Shown: piece by piece, positions 1 to 7,524 of the stretch
How the letters are laid out: the number at the start of each line of letters is the position of its first letter
How positions within the stretch are numbered: position 1 is the stretch's first letter
Source of the DNA: a virus
Length of the DNA stretch: 21,224 bases
Strand: one strand, 5' to 3'
Virus record (IMG/VR): IMGVR_UViG_3300042516_005060
Span: 1 to 21,224 of that record
Notes under the pieces: model-generated
What the model was told of the DNA's origin: nothing
The model's database searches: none
Seen by the model: the letters and a program-made list of their open reading frames with translations, nothing else
Program-made: the position numbers and the translations under genes

Positions 1-48
1 TATGCTTGTTTTCAAGACAAGTCCGTTCAACCGCTCCGGCATCTCTCC
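1..48 (-). tRNA. tRNA-Ser(UGA), 3' part cut by window edge
   Basis: The minus strand from 48 begins GGAGAGATGCCGGAG, the usual 5' end of a bacterial tRNA-Ser, followed by a D-arm (GCGGTTGAACGG) and a five-pair anticodon stem CTTGT/ACAAG around the loop CTTGAAA. The anticodon TGA (complement of 12-14) reads UCA codons. The variable arm, T-arm and acceptor 3' strand lie beyond position 1. Phage tRNA genes commonly sit in clusters, so more may follow to the left. The identity is clear from sequence; whether the tRNA is functional cannot be judged from the half seen. Confidence 0.85.
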
Positions 49-54
49 ATTACA

Positions 55-100
55 GTGGTGTGAGTATTGGAGGCTGCAGTCATCAATACTCATCTACCAC
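55..100. repeat. inverted repeat / hairpin upstream of tRNA-Ser
   Basis: TGAGTATTG (61-69) pairs perfectly with CAATACTCA (84-92) around a 14-nt loop. GTGGT (55-59) and ACCAC (96-100) extend it beyond a 1x3 internal loop, giving about 14 pairs. It lies just before the tRNA in the direction of transcription, so it could fold in the tRNA precursor. Confidence 0.7.
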
Positions 101-102
101 CA

Positions 103-133
103 ACCATTAGCTTTTGATATCAATACTAATGGT
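103..133. repeat. inverted repeat ACCATTAG/CTAATGGT
   Basis: An 8-bp perfect inverted repeat (103-110 with 126-133) encloses the 10-bp palindrome TTGATATCAA (114-123). It follows the 55-100 hairpin closely. No function is recognised. Confidence 0.6.
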
Positions 134-147
134 CCTGTTTATATTAG

Positions 148-171
148 AGACGTTTTTTACAGCTAACGTCT
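148..171. repeat. inverted repeat AGACGTT/AACGTCT
   Basis: A 7-bp perfect inverted repeat with a 10-nt loop. On the minus strand it is followed by CTAATATAAAC, not a run of T, so it is a weak candidate for a terminator. Confidence 0.5.
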
Positions 172-314
172 TTAAGGTGCCGGATGAGGGATTGATTACC
201 CACACGATGTCCATTTTGGATACATCTCCTTCTAGAATACGGCGCGTCTCAATGTTGATACAAACTCGTCAGTCTGCATTGTTTATTCCGCCAATCCAGC
301 ATATTAAATTTAGG

Positions 315-347
315 AAAGTAGAAGATGGGTGCGTGGACATCTACTTT
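315..347. repeat. inverted repeat AAAGTAGA/TCTACTTT
   Basis: An 8-bp perfect inverted repeat (315-322 with 340-347) with a 17-nt loop. A second register, GTAG-ATG with CAT-CTAC, is also possible. It overlaps the 249-359 short reading frame. Confidence 0.5.
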
Positions 348-403
348 TACGACTGGCATTTCTAACCGATTTATGCACACATGATGCTTATCCCAATCAA
401 CCT

Positions 404-439
404 AATGTATCCGCCCTTCCTACAGTTAAAGGATACATT
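404..439. repeat. inverted repeat AATGTATCC/GGATACATT below groEL
   Basis: A 9-bp perfect inverted repeat with an 18-nt loop begins 16 nt after the groEL stop codon in the transcribed direction. It has no T-run after it. It may protect the 3' end of the groEL message or act in attenuation; neither is proved. Confidence 0.6.
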
Positions 440-455
440 CTAATTAATCTTTATA

Positions 456-2105
456 TTACATTCCTAGACCAGACATATCAAATCCCTCGTCTTTCTTTTT
501 ATCATCACGTTTTTCAAATACTACACTTTCTGTTGTTAAGATAGTACCTGCAACTGATGCCGCATTTTCTAACGCTGTACGAGTTACTTTAACTGGATCT
601 AATAATCCTTCACTAATTGCATTTGCAATAGTATTTGTTTTTACATTGTATATTAAGAAGTTATCATTATCTCCACCGTTTAATACTTCATGTAAAATTT
701 CATACCAATTATCTTTACCTGCGTTGTCTAATATCTTAATGAATGGAGCATAACATGCTTTCTTAAGAATTTTAAATCCACGGATTGTATTATCATCATC
801 AGCATCTGCACCATCTAAAGCAGCTAAAAACGCTCTAATTAATGATAAACCACCACCAGGTACAATACCTTGTTCTAAAGCGGCTTTAGTAGCGAATAAA
901 GCATCTTCAACACGATCCTTTTTCTCTTTCATTTCAATCTCACTATTACCACCTACTGACACAATAGCTACTCCTCCAATTAATTTACCTAATCTTTCTT
1001 GTAACTTCTCTTTCTCGTAGAATGATTGTGCTTTATCAATTTGATCCTTTAATTGTTCAGCTCTTGCTTCAATTGCTACTTCATCTCCTCTACCATCAAC
1101 AATAGTTGTTTTATCTTTAGTTACAGTTACTGTTCTTGCTTTACCTAAGAATGAATGTAGTTGTTGTGGAACTAACTTATCTAACTTATATCCTTTATCT
1201 TTAGATATTACTTCACCACCTGTAATGGTAGCTAAGTCTTCTAAAATTAAAGTTTTACGTTCACCAAAGTCAGGCGCTTTAACTGCTGCTACCTTAACAA
1301 TACCTCTCATTTTATTAACAATAAGTGTTGCTAATGCTTCACCATCAATATCTTCAGCTACAATTAATAATGATTTGTTTTCAGTATTAGCTTTAGTAAG
1401 TACAGGTACTAATTCAGCCGCTGTAGTTATTCTACCGTCATATATCAATACATACGGATCTTCTAAAACACTCTGCATTGTATTATTATTAGTAACAAAG
1501 TAAGGTGATTTATAACCTCTCTCAAACTGCATACCTTCAACTATCTCAAGTTGTGTTTCACCTGTTTTACTTTCCTCAATTGATACTACTCCATCTCTAC
1601 CTACTTTATCTAACGCGGTAGCAATTAAATTACCAATTTCTGGGTCATTATTACCTGAAATAGTAGCTACATGAGCAATTTGTTCTTCAGTTGTAATGTC
1701 TTGAGCTAATTCTTTTAATTTATTAACTATAATACTAACTGCGTTATCAATACCTCTTTTTACTTCAACTGGATTAGCGCCTTCAGAAATGTTCTTTAAT
1801 CCTTCTTTTACTATGGTAGCTGCTAATAAAGTAGATGTGGTTGTACCATCACCTACCTCAGAAGCAGACTTAATCGAAACTTGTTTAACAAGTTGAGCAC
1901 CTAAATCTTCAATTTGGTCTTCTAACTCACTAAATGCTTTTGCTACTGTAACTCCATCCTTTGTAACACGGATTGCTCCTTCTTTGTCTTTAATCAAAAC
2001 TGTTCTACCTCCTGGTCCTAATGTTGAGGAGACACTTGTATTTAGTTTCTCAATACCTGAGAGTAACTTATTTTTTAAATCTATACCTGATGTTGTTTCT
2101 GTCAT
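456..2105 (-). CDS. groEL: GroEL-type 60-kDa chaperonin
   Basis: Group I chaperonin subunit of 549 residues, full family length; it would form the ring that folds proteins by ATP hydrolysis. Seen: nucleotide site TLGPGGR (about 29-35), VGDGTTTST with the catalytic Asp (about 86), apical-domain [12 protein letters not shown] (about 196-207), and the second ATPase region [13 protein letters not shown] followed by GIVPGGGLS. The tail FDMSGLGM is short and lacks the usual repeated GGM run. The start at 2105 is 5 nt after the groES stop and has an A/T-rich leader without a Shine-Dalgarno sequence. GroES lies directly upstream, so both are probably co-transcribed. The protein is clearly diverged from bacterial GroEL, which fits a long-held phage gene. 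Its likely clients are capsid, tail or replication proteins of the phage; that is inference. Confidence 0.97.
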   Translation of the reverse strand: MTETTSGIDLKNKLLSGIEKLNTSVSSTLGPGGRTVLIKDKEGAIRVTKDGVTVAKAFSELEDQIEDLGAQLVKQVSIKSASEVGDGTTTSTLLAATIVKEGLKNISEGANPVEVKRGIDNAVSIIVNKLKELAQDITTEEQIAHVATISGNNDPEIGNLIATALDKVGRDGVVSIEESKTGETQLEIVEGMQFERGYKSPYFVTNNNTMQSVLEDPYVLIYDGRITTAAELVPVLTKANTENKSLLIVAEDIDGEALATLIVNKMRGIVKVAAVKAPDFGERKTLILEDLATITGGEVISKDKGYKLDKLVPQQLHSFLGKARTVTVTKDKTTIVDGRGDEVAIEARAEQLKDQIDKAQSFYEKEKLQERLGKLIGGVAIVSVGGNSEIEMKEKKDRVEDALFATKAALEQGIVPGGGLSLIRAFLAALDGADADDDNTIRGFKILKKACYAPFIKILDNAGKDNWYEILHEVLNGGDNDNFLIYNVKTNTIANAISEGLLDPVKVTRTALENAASVAGTILTTESVVFEKRDDKKKDEGFDMSGLGM

Positions 2106-2110
2106 TTTAA

Positions 2111-2476
2111 TTATAATTTTAATGGTTCTGTTTCAGCTAAAATTTCTTTAATAGCCTCAATGTTTACTTTTATTTCTTCTACTTCTTTTACGGTACCATA
2201 TACATCTGATTCTTTACAGATATAATAGTCTTTACTATCAAATGATACTTTAACAGCACCCATTTTAGGTACTAATACTATATCACCTTCTTTTAATGTT
2301 GATGGCAGTTGTGTACCTGTATAGAAATTATAACCTACGCTCACAGATTCAACTGTAGCGATTTCAGGACGTTCTTTACCTAGATCAGGTAAGATAATGT
2401 TTCCTGCTAATACCTCTTGTTCCTCAATTGGCTTAAGAATGATGTAACCATTCTTTGGTTCAATGTATTTACTCAT
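2111..2476 (-). CDS. groES: GroES-type 10-kDa co-chaperonin
   Basis: Cpn10 family lid for the GroEL ring, 121 residues against the usual 95-100. The N-terminal strand YIEPKNGYIILKPI and the mobile-loop region EEQEVLAGNIILPD (about 18-31, compare the usual GGI.LP) are recognisable. So is the roof and barrel part GDIVLVPKMGAVKV...YYICKESDVYGTV. The last 25 or so residues (VEEIKVNIEAIKEILAETE) are an extension with helical, charged character that standard GroES lacks. The start overlaps the stop of the upstream 79-residue gene by 8 nt and groEL follows 5 nt after the stop. Pairing with the phage GroEL is expected from position. The mobile loop differs from the bacterial one, which may tune it to that partner. 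Confidence 0.93.
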   Translation of the reverse strand: MSKYIEPKNGYIILKPIEEQEVLAGNIILPDLGKERPEIATVESVSVGYNFYTGTQLPSTLKEGDIVLVPKMGAVKVSFDSKDYYICKESDVYGTVKEVEEIKVNIEAIKEILAETEPLKL

Positions 2477-2708
2477 GTTTTGTTTTTATATTTAAATTTA
2501 ACTCATTTTCTTTAGGGAGCCAAGCAATTACCTCAGCGTCTTCTATTTTTTGTAGAAAGTATAGTTTACCTTCTTTACGTAATACTTTATCTGCGTCATA
2601 ATCAGAGCATAACAAATCAACGCTATTCTTAACGCTGTCAGTTTCAACTCTAATTTTCTGTACTAGGTAAATGTTGTCCTCGAATCTAATCGGTTCGTGT
2701 AGCATCAT
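2469..2708 (-). CDS. hypothetical protein, 79 aa, in chaperone operon
   Basis: No family is recognised. The 79-residue product is mixed alpha/beta, acidic, soluble, without membrane segments or signal peptide. It contains IYLVQKIRVETDS and KLYFLQKIEDAEVIAWL, two similar short segments that may be paired beta-strands. Two adjacent ATG codons begin it (2708 or 2705). It overlaps groES by 8 nt, suggesting translational coupling, and lies downstream of hsp20 across a 47-nt gap that carries one arm of a 13-bp inverted repeat. Its place between three chaperone genes makes a role in protein quality control possible, but nothing in the sequence shows it. Confidence 0.75.
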   Translation of the reverse strand: MMLHEPIRFEDNIYLVQKIRVETDSVKNSVDLLCSDYDADKVLRKEGKLYFLQKIEDAEVIAWLPKENELNLNIKTKHE

Positions 2709-2714
2709 AACTTA

Positions 2715-2727
2715 ACTTGGTAGGTCT
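2715..2727. repeat. left arm of 13-bp inverted repeat flanking hsp20
   Basis: ACTTGGTAGGTCT on the plus strand; its exact reverse complement is at 3251-3263. It lies 7 nt before the ATG of the 79-residue gene. Confidence 0.8.
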
Positions 2728-2755
2728 ATTTAATGTAAACTTTATTAATTGTAAC

Positions 2756-3190
2756 TTATTTTAAATGTAACGGTGCCTTAATTTCAATTTTCTTAAGTGC
2801 TTTCTCGGCCGAGTACGGTATATGAATAATTAACAAACCTTTGTCCATCATGGCTTCTAGTTTATTTAATTCAAATTTGGATGCGATTTTCCAAGCTAAG
2901 TCAAAAGAACGACGTGCTATACCCTTTTGGATATAAGGACGATTTTCTTCTCCTTCTGCTGCTTTTCTGTCGTGTGTAATTCTAAGTGTATCCCCTTCTA
3001 TTAGGATATTAAGATCTTCTTGATTAAGACCTACTACGGCTAATTCAAATATTAAGCCTGATTCTACTTCGTAGATATCAACTGGGTAGTTGATTTTGTG
3101 TTCGTGTGTGCTGAATTGTGCGTTTTGGTCGAATAGATTCTTCCAAACAATGTCAAATGGGTCCATTGCCCCTAGACGGAATTGTGTCAT
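2756..3190 (-). CDS. Hsp20 / alpha-crystallin small heat-shock protein
   Basis: ATP-independent holdase chaperone of 144 residues, the normal size. The alpha-crystallin domain covers about 33-136: it opens with YPVDIYEVESGLIFELAVVG, continues with DTLRITHDRK and a charged loop with PYIQKGIARRSFDLAW, and closes with GLLIIHIPY (the G-L-L/V motif), followed by a basic tail ending in LHLK. The start at 3190 is fixed by a strong AGGAGGT 5 nt upstream (3196-3202), rare in this window. A 13-bp perfect inverted repeat brackets the gene (2715-2727 and 3251-3263). Both traits suggest the gene was acquired or is regulated separately. T4-type phages and cyanophages often carry a small heat-shock protein; it would guard phage proteins against aggregation. 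Confidence 0.92.
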   Translation of the reverse strand: MTQFRLGAMDPFDIVWKNLFDQNAQFSTHEHKINYPVDIYEVESGLIFELAVVGLNQEDLNILIEGDTLRITHDRKAAEGEENRPYIQKGIARRSFDLAWKIASKFELNKLEAMMDKGLLIIHIPYSAEKALKKIEIKAPLHLK

Positions 3191-3195
3191 TTTAA

Positions 3196-3202
3196 ACCTC
3201 CT
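3196..3202 (-). promoter_or_regulatory. strong Shine-Dalgarno of hsp20
   Basis: AGGAGGT, a near-complete match to the 3' end of 16S rRNA, 5 nt before the hsp20 ATG. Most other starts in the window have A/T-rich leaders with no such motif. Confidence 0.75.
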
Positions 3203-3250
3203 GTGTTTTTGTTGCTGTCCTAAGATCAGCGGTTAAATAATCAAAACTTA

Positions 3251-3263
3251 AGACCTACCAAGT
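3251..3263. repeat. right arm of 13-bp inverted repeat flanking hsp20
   Basis: AGACCTACCAAGT on the plus strand, exact reverse complement of 2715-2727. It lies about 60 nt upstream of the hsp20 start, between the clamp stop and the Shine-Dalgarno sequence. In a read-through transcript both arms could pair around the whole hsp20 gene. Confidence 0.8.
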
Positions 3264-3281
3264 ATCTTTACAATAAATATA

Positions 3282-4013
3282 TTAAGATTCATTTAGGCAT
3301 ACAAGATAATATGTAGCTGTTATATCTTTTTCTTTAAAACTAGCTTTCAATATACCATGTTCACTTATTTCTATTTTACCTGTATTACCAACATTTACTT
3401 TAAGTATATCATTAAATAGATCAGCTGGGAATGCTAATTGGTTTAGTCCTAACATAGCTTCACCTAACACATTAAATTTGATTTTATTGGCATGGTTGGC
3501 ATTATCACCTATTTCAAATACAATATACATGCCTTCATCCTGTACGTACTCAGCGTTAACTGTAAAACGATTTACATCACCTAATGCTTTCTTTGCTTTA
3601 AGATACTTGTCAGTGAACTCATTATCAATTAAAAAATTAGCATCATATGCATCAGGTTCATTTACTGTTTTAACTCGTTCAATTAAATCTAAATTAGACA
3701 ATACATACTTTAAATCATATTGGTTATCTGATATTGCTAGTTCAACTGCTTGTTGTGATGTATTTTTATTTAGTTTTAATTCTAAGTATGAATCAGTGAT
3801 ACGAACAAACTTAAGAAATTGAGATGTATTGTATATTCCTATCTCACAATCATCTAAATCAAAATTATCACTAGTAATAATACCAACTAAGTTTTTATAT
3901 TGTGTAGTGAACTTAATAGTTGCTTTATTGTCCTTGATATTCCAGATAGCGGATTCTACAGTACCATCTAAATAATATTTTTCTATTAACGAAACTAAAT
4001 TATTTTTTTCCAT
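3282..4013 (-). CDS. sliding clamp, T4 gp45-like DNA polymerase processivity factor
   Basis: The 243-residue protein fits the T4 gp45 clamp (228 residues), a trimeric ring that tethers the polymerase to DNA. Similarity is weak but patterned: an N-terminal helix with NLVSLIEKYYLDG, beta strands such as KATIKFTT and CEIGIYNTSQFLKFVRI (compare gp45 FDVAIYDLNGFLGIL), and a C-terminal half ending FPADLFNDILKVNVGNTGKIEISEHG...YYLVCLNES. It sits 18 nt below the gp43-like polymerase, the partner it would load with. In T4 the clamp also activates late transcription; no gp33/gp55 homologue is visible here to support that. The call leans on position as much as on sequence. Confidence 0.78.
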   Translation of the reverse strand: MEKNNLVSLIEKYYLDGTVESAIWNIKDNKATIKFTTQYKNLVGIITSDNFDLDDCEIGIYNTSQFLKFVRITDSYLELKLNKNTSQQAVELAISDNQYDLKYVLSNLDLIERVKTVNEPDAYDANFLIDNEFTDKYLKAKKALGDVNRFTVNAEYVQDEGMYIVFEIGDNANHANKIKFNVLGEAMLGLNQLAFPADLFNDILKVNVGNTGKIEISEHGILKASFKEKDITATYYLVCLNES

Positions 4014-4031
4014 ATTTTAAATATAACGATT

Positions 4032-6614
4032 TTATCCGAATGAGAAAAATTTATTTGTAAAAGGATTAAGTGATGGGAATGACCAACCAATATCACCATA
4101 TAAGTTCTCTAACTTGTTTAATAATATACTATCAAATGTTTTGTCTCTATCAATATATGAATTAATAAATGACATAATCTCATCTGGGTCATTGCTAGCT
4201 GTGAATGCTATGACATCAATTTTGTATGGGTTGTCTTTTAAATACACCCAATATATTTTGTCATATTCTTGTATAATGGAGTATTTCTTATCTAATTTCT
4301 TAAATTTAAGTAAATCATTATAATGTATAGCCGCTTTTGTATTTACAGGAGCACCTTTAGTTATTTGACTAAAGATAGAACCAGCTGTGTTCTTAGTGTC
4401 AAGATATTTCTTAATCTCCTTTACTCCAGTTGGTTTAGCTAATTCAACAATTGGTCTTGATTTCATTGAATTCCTAAAATCAATAATAATTTTATCAATG
4501 TCAGGTTTAGTTTTACCAAACATAATGTCTTGAAGTAAAGTATTACTAAACTTTCTAAATACAGGTGGGAAATTAGATTTCATCAGATCCAATCCCATGA
4601 TTACTAATTCATCAGTTGTAACACCTTCCTTGTTAACAATATACATTGCGTAACGACGTTTGCCTGAAAAATATCCTCGCTCAATAATTACTTCTTGTTT
4701 TAAGTCAAAGTAATGTTCATCATGTATGTTAAATAAATCCTTAACTAGATGGTTTAGATGATCATTAGCTGCTGTTTGTATTTCAGTAGCAATATTTAAA
4801 ATAGTTTTAATCCATTCTTCTTTACTAGCAGTAGCTAATTCAGGATTACGTTGTAATGCTAAATCTTTAACCTGAATGAATAATGAGTCAGTGTCACTAG
4901 TAATGATATAGTCTTTATCTTTAGTACTTAATTTATCATTTAACCATTCATTAACAAACTTAATTGATTCTTGTAGCAAACGTTGTCCAGTTAATGTGAT
5001 AGCCTTAGATATCACCTTATAACCGTCAGTATAACGCCATCCATTTTGAGCATAGCAACCATATAAGTCATTTAACTTAATTTTATAAGCATGTTGTCTT
5101 TTATCATAAAACGCATACAAATCTTTATCACCTGCTTTACCTGCTTTCTTCATTAGGTTCTTATATTCCTTTCGTTTAGCAAACCAATCAGTTAATACTT
5201 CAGCAGATACACTACCAACACTTGTTTTAAATAAAGCACCACTAGCGGCTAATTTTAAATTTTTCTTTTCAACCATATCAGCTAAATCACCTGCTTTAAT
5301 TATAGTACGTTGACGTTTCTTATTTTCAAGATACACCTCAGCATCAGGTTTAGCTCTTAAATCTTGTAATGTATAGTTGTTATCATATTTGTCTCTAATC
5401 AAAACATTACCTACTAATGTTTCAACACCAATATTGAGTGAACGAATAATAGATGGATATAGTGAAGTAAAGTCTAAGTCAATAACCCACTCATATAAAC
5501 CTGGTATTGGATCTTTTAAATAACCACCTGCATATTCTTCAACTATGGTTTTTAATTCTGGACTGAATGTAGTTGGTTTGTTTGGTGAGACTATATTTTT
5601 TCGTTTCAGGTAAGTAAATATAGCTCCTTCATTTAATGAAGTTGAATAATAAATGTTTTCATATGGTGTATGACATAAGTGACATATGTTAACTGTTAAA
5701 TCAATAAACTGTAATTTTTCATCTAAAGCAACTAATATTTCTACATCTCGAATATTGTACTCAATAAACTTAGCGACATCCTCTTTAAACAACTTATCCA
5801 AGTTACCCTTATATTCTATCTTACCTAGATTAACATATTTCTCTCCAATGTCACCTAGTTTGTAAGATGGTTCTTGTTTCATAATGAACTTCTGATGAAG
5901 TAACATATAGTCAAGATGATTGATACCTCTAATACTAGTATGAGTTACATTTTGTTGTTTCTTCTTATCAAAGTATGTTGTAGTATCTACTCGTCTAATA
6001 GGTGATAAACGAGATGCTTGATCAAATCCTAATTGATTCTTAATACGATTGAATAAAAATGGAATATCAAAATATTCACTATTCCATCCTGTAATAATAG
6101 TAGGATCTAATTCCTCCCACTTATCTAAAAACTTACTTAACAACTCATTCTCAGTATAGCAAGCGATTACTTCCTTACCTGGTTCAGTTGATAATGTAAT
6201 TGATTTAGTTTCATCTAATATAAAACAATAGTATGTTGCTGTTTGCTTATCATATAAAGCAATAGCGGTAATTTTTGTACCTGCGCTTTGAACATTTTCA
6301 GGTGTTAATGCTCCTCCAATTACACACTCAATATCTAAAAATACTACATTGTGGTACTTAGGAGCGTCATCTTCATCTTTGAATAAATCAACTAATATTC
6401 TTGTTTCAGCAGGAACATCTACCTCATACATGGTTGGATCTTCTCTATTTAGTTTTTTAGTAGGAGATACTGTTTTACCATCTAATGTTTGGAATTGACC
6501 GTTTGGGTCTAATTTAAAGTAGGTAGGAAAATATTCAAAATGACACCATCCTTCTTTATCATCACGTAAGTGACATTTTTTCTCTTTATTATCGTAGAAT
6601 ATGGCTTGATACAT
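4032..6614 (-). CDS. family B DNA polymerase, T4 gp43-like
   Basis: Replicative DNA polymerase with proofreading, 860 residues (T4 gp43 has 898). Exonuclease motifs are complete: Exo I FLDIECV (D94, E96), Exo II GWNSEYFDIPF (N178, D183), Exo III YNIRDVEIL (Y286, D290). Polymerase motifs are complete: A DLDFTSLYPSII (D381), B KIKLNDLYGCY (K513), C TSDTDSLFI (D574, D576). GYFSGKRRYAMYI marks the thumb-side KKRY-like element. The C-terminal end NPFTNKFFSFG resembles the clamp-binding peptide at the end of RB69/T4 polymerase. No intein or frameshift is seen. A terminator hairpin lies 18 nt upstream of the ATG, so the gene probably has its own start of transcription. The sliding clamp follows. Confidence 0.97.
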   Translation of the reverse strand: MYQAIFYDNKEKKCHLRDDKEGWCHFEYFPTYFKLDPNGQFQTLDGKTVSPTKKLNREDPTMYEVDVPAETRILVDLFKDEDDAPKYHNVVFLDIECVIGGALTPENVQSAGTKITAIALYDKQTATYYCFILDETKSITLSTEPGKEVIACYTENELLSKFLDKWEELDPTIITGWNSEYFDIPFLFNRIKNQLGFDQASRLSPIRRVDTTTYFDKKKQQNVTHTSIRGINHLDYMLLHQKFIMKQEPSYKLGDIGEKYVNLGKIEYKGNLDKLFKEDVAKFIEYNIRDVEILVALDEKLQFIDLTVNICHLCHTPYENIYYSTSLNEGAIFTYLKRKNIVSPNKPTTFSPELKTIVEEYAGGYLKDPIPGLYEWVIDLDFTSLYPSIIRSLNIGVETLVGNVLIRDKYDNNYTLQDLRAKPDAEVYLENKKRQRTIIKAGDLADMVEKKNLKLAASGALFKTSVGSVSAEVLTDWFAKRKEYKNLMKKAGKAGDKDLYAFYDKRQHAYKIKLNDLYGCYAQNGWRYTDGYKVISKAITLTGQRLLQESIKFVNEWLNDKLSTKDKDYIITSDTDSLFIQVKDLALQRNPELATASKEEWIKTILNIATEIQTAANDHLNHLVKDLFNIHDEHYFDLKQEVIIERGYFSGKRRYAMYIVNKEGVTTDELVIMGLDLMKSNFPPVFRKFSNTLLQDIMFGKTKPDIDKIIIDFRNSMKSRPIVELAKPTGVKEIKKYLDTKNTAGSIFSQITKGAPVNTKAAIHYNDLLKFKKLDKKYSIIQEYDKIYWVYLKDNPYKIDVIAFTASNDPDEIMSFINSYIDRDKTFDSILLNKLENLYGDIGWSFPSLNPFTNKFFSFG

Positions 6615-6631
6615 GCTATAAAGATAGCAAA

Positions 6632-6655
6632 GAGGACTTGGTTTCCCAAGCCCTC
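6632..6655 (-). terminator. factor-independent terminator hairpin between tail-fibre gene and polymerase
   Basis: On the minus strand GAGGGCTTGG-GAAA-CCAAGTCCTC forms ten pairs (one G-T) closed by a GNRA tetraloop, followed by TTTGCTATCTTTAT. It starts 23 nt after the stop of the gene ending at 6678. The T-run is weak, so termination may be partial. Confidence 0.8.
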
Positions 6656-6677
6656 AAAGTATATATTAGTTGTAAAC

Positions 6678-7469
6678 TTAAGCGAAATTACCAGTAACGA
6701 AATAGATAAATCTATTACCGTTGAATCCCCACCATGAACCACTATCTGTATTCCAAAATATTGATCCAGTCTCGTATGATCTAGAGCTAGTAACAGATGA
6801 ACCGGTTGGTCCAAATACTATTCCGCTACCACTAGCCATTCTTAAACTACCAGTCACATTTAATGAACCTGTAATTGTTTGGCTACCTGAAAATATGTTT
6901 GATCCTGTTGTTGAGTATGATCCTGATACTAAAGTATATGAACTTGAAAGAGCATATAAACTAGCACTTAATGATGCTGATGCTAATGTGTATGAGCTTG
7001 ATAGATCGTATAGGCTAGCACTTAATGAAGCAGAAGCAATTGTGTATGAGCTTGATAATATAGCAATACTAGCACTTAATGATGCTGATGCTATAAGATA
7101 TGAACTTGATAATGCTGCTATACTAGCACTTAATGATGCTGTAGCTGAAGCTAATTGAGTATCTGTAGCGTAAGTTGCATCCAATGATGCACTAAATGAT
7201 TCTTGAGCTGCTATTCTACCTGCTAATGAACCACTTAATGTAGTTCTAACAGTTGAAATACTAGCGCTTAATGACGCGGTAGCTGTGTTTACTTGGGCGT
7301 CTGTAGCGTAAGTTGCGTCAAGTGATGAACTAAATGCTTCTTGATTTGTTACTCTTGATGCTAAACTAGCGGATACAGTATCAATAGAACCAGTTAAGGT
7401 TATAAAGTTGTTATCTAATTCAGTGTATGTTAAGGCACTACCTTTGACATTTCTTAATGTAATGGACAT
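6678..7469 (-). CDS. tail-fibre-like structural protein with 18-residue repeats
   Basis: Protein of 263 residues, very rich in Ser, Ala, Leu and Thr. The N-terminus SITLRNVKGSALTYTELDNNF matches the opening of many phage tail-fibre or baseplate-linked proteins. Residues 43-71 and 89-117 are two copies of a QE(A/S)FS(S/A)SLDATYATD block. Residues 109-180 are four tandem 18-residue units of the form ASASLSAS..xLSSSYxx, likely a trimeric shaft. A GSxxxTGS beta-repeat zone (about 190-235) leads to a C-terminal WNTDSGSWWGFNGNRF domain like those closing other phage fibres. It is the first gene above the terminator and so ends its transcript. Together with the PA14 protein it suggests a virion-adhesin patch inside the metabolic genes. 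Confidence 0.75.
   Translation of the reverse strand: MSITLRNVKGSALTYTELDNNFITLTGSIDTVSASLASRVTNQEAFSSSLDATYATDAQVNTATASLSASISTVRTTLSGSLAGRIAAQESFSASLDATYATDTQLASATASLSASIAALSSSYLIASASLSASIAILSSSYTIASASLSASLYDLSSSYTLASASLSASLYALSSSYTLVSGSYSTTGSNIFSGSQTITGSLNVTGSLRMASGSGIVFGPTGSSVTSSRSYETGSIFWNTDSGSWWGFNGNRFIYFVTGNFA
6930..7145. repeat. four tandem 54-bp coding repeats in the fibre gene
   Basis: Four imperfect 54-bp units, each encoding 18 residues (ASASLSAS, two variable residues, LSSSY, two variable residues). Such tandem repeats allow fibre-length change by recombination. Confidence 0.8.
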
Positions 7470-7499
7470 GGTTTGTTATAATTTTATATGCAGTCTTAG

Positions 7500-7522
7500 T
7501 ATAAATATGCTGTATATAAATA
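7500..7522. repeat. two TATAAATA octamers in the gap before the fibre gene
   Basis: TATAAATA occurs on the plus strand at 7500-7507 and 7515-7522, inside a direct repeat (CATATTTATA on the coding strand). The 55-nt gap between the 339-residue gene and the fibre gene is otherwise plain A/T-rich DNA. The octamer equals the T4 late-promoter consensus but points away from the fibre gene, so a promoter role is uncertain. Confidence 0.4.
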
Positions 7523-7524
7523 TG

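Larger units (their letters stand above)
49..455. other. gene-poor, hairpin-rich stretch between groEL and tRNA-Ser
   Basis: No convincing gene is seen in these 407 bases. It contains at least five perfect or near-perfect inverted repeats (listed separately), and it looks richer in G+C than the neighbouring genes. Two short minus-strand readings exist. One runs 359 to 249 (36 codons, beginning MPVVKVDVHAPIF). The other is in a frame shifted by +1: an open frame from about 270 ending at 107, with an internal ATG at 214 preceded by AAGGAG. Joined, they would make one protein of about 77 residues, so a decayed or frameshifted small gene is possible. The alternative is structured non-coding RNA beside the tRNA, as T4 has stable RNAs in its tRNA cluster. 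Confidence 0.5.

Noticed and set aside
114-365. Plus-strand 83-codon frame in the left stretch
   Set aside because: All supported genes are on the minus strand, the frame has no ribosome-binding signal, and its sequence resembles no known family; it overlaps hairpins and the opposite-strand fragments.
1225-1503. Plus-strand 92-codon frame inside groEL
   Set aside because: It is a shadow of a clear GroEL reading frame.
6509-6814. Minus-strand 101-codon frame across the polymerase start and fibre end
   Set aside because: It covers the terminator and runs into two well-supported genes in another frame.
6930-7145. CRISPR array
   Set aside because: The repeats are coding, 54-bp tandem units without spacers.
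6721-7158. Plus-strand 145-codon frame opposite the fibre gene
   Set aside because: Its repeats are only the complement of the Ser/Ala repeats of the fibre gene, which has family features; it is a shadow frame.
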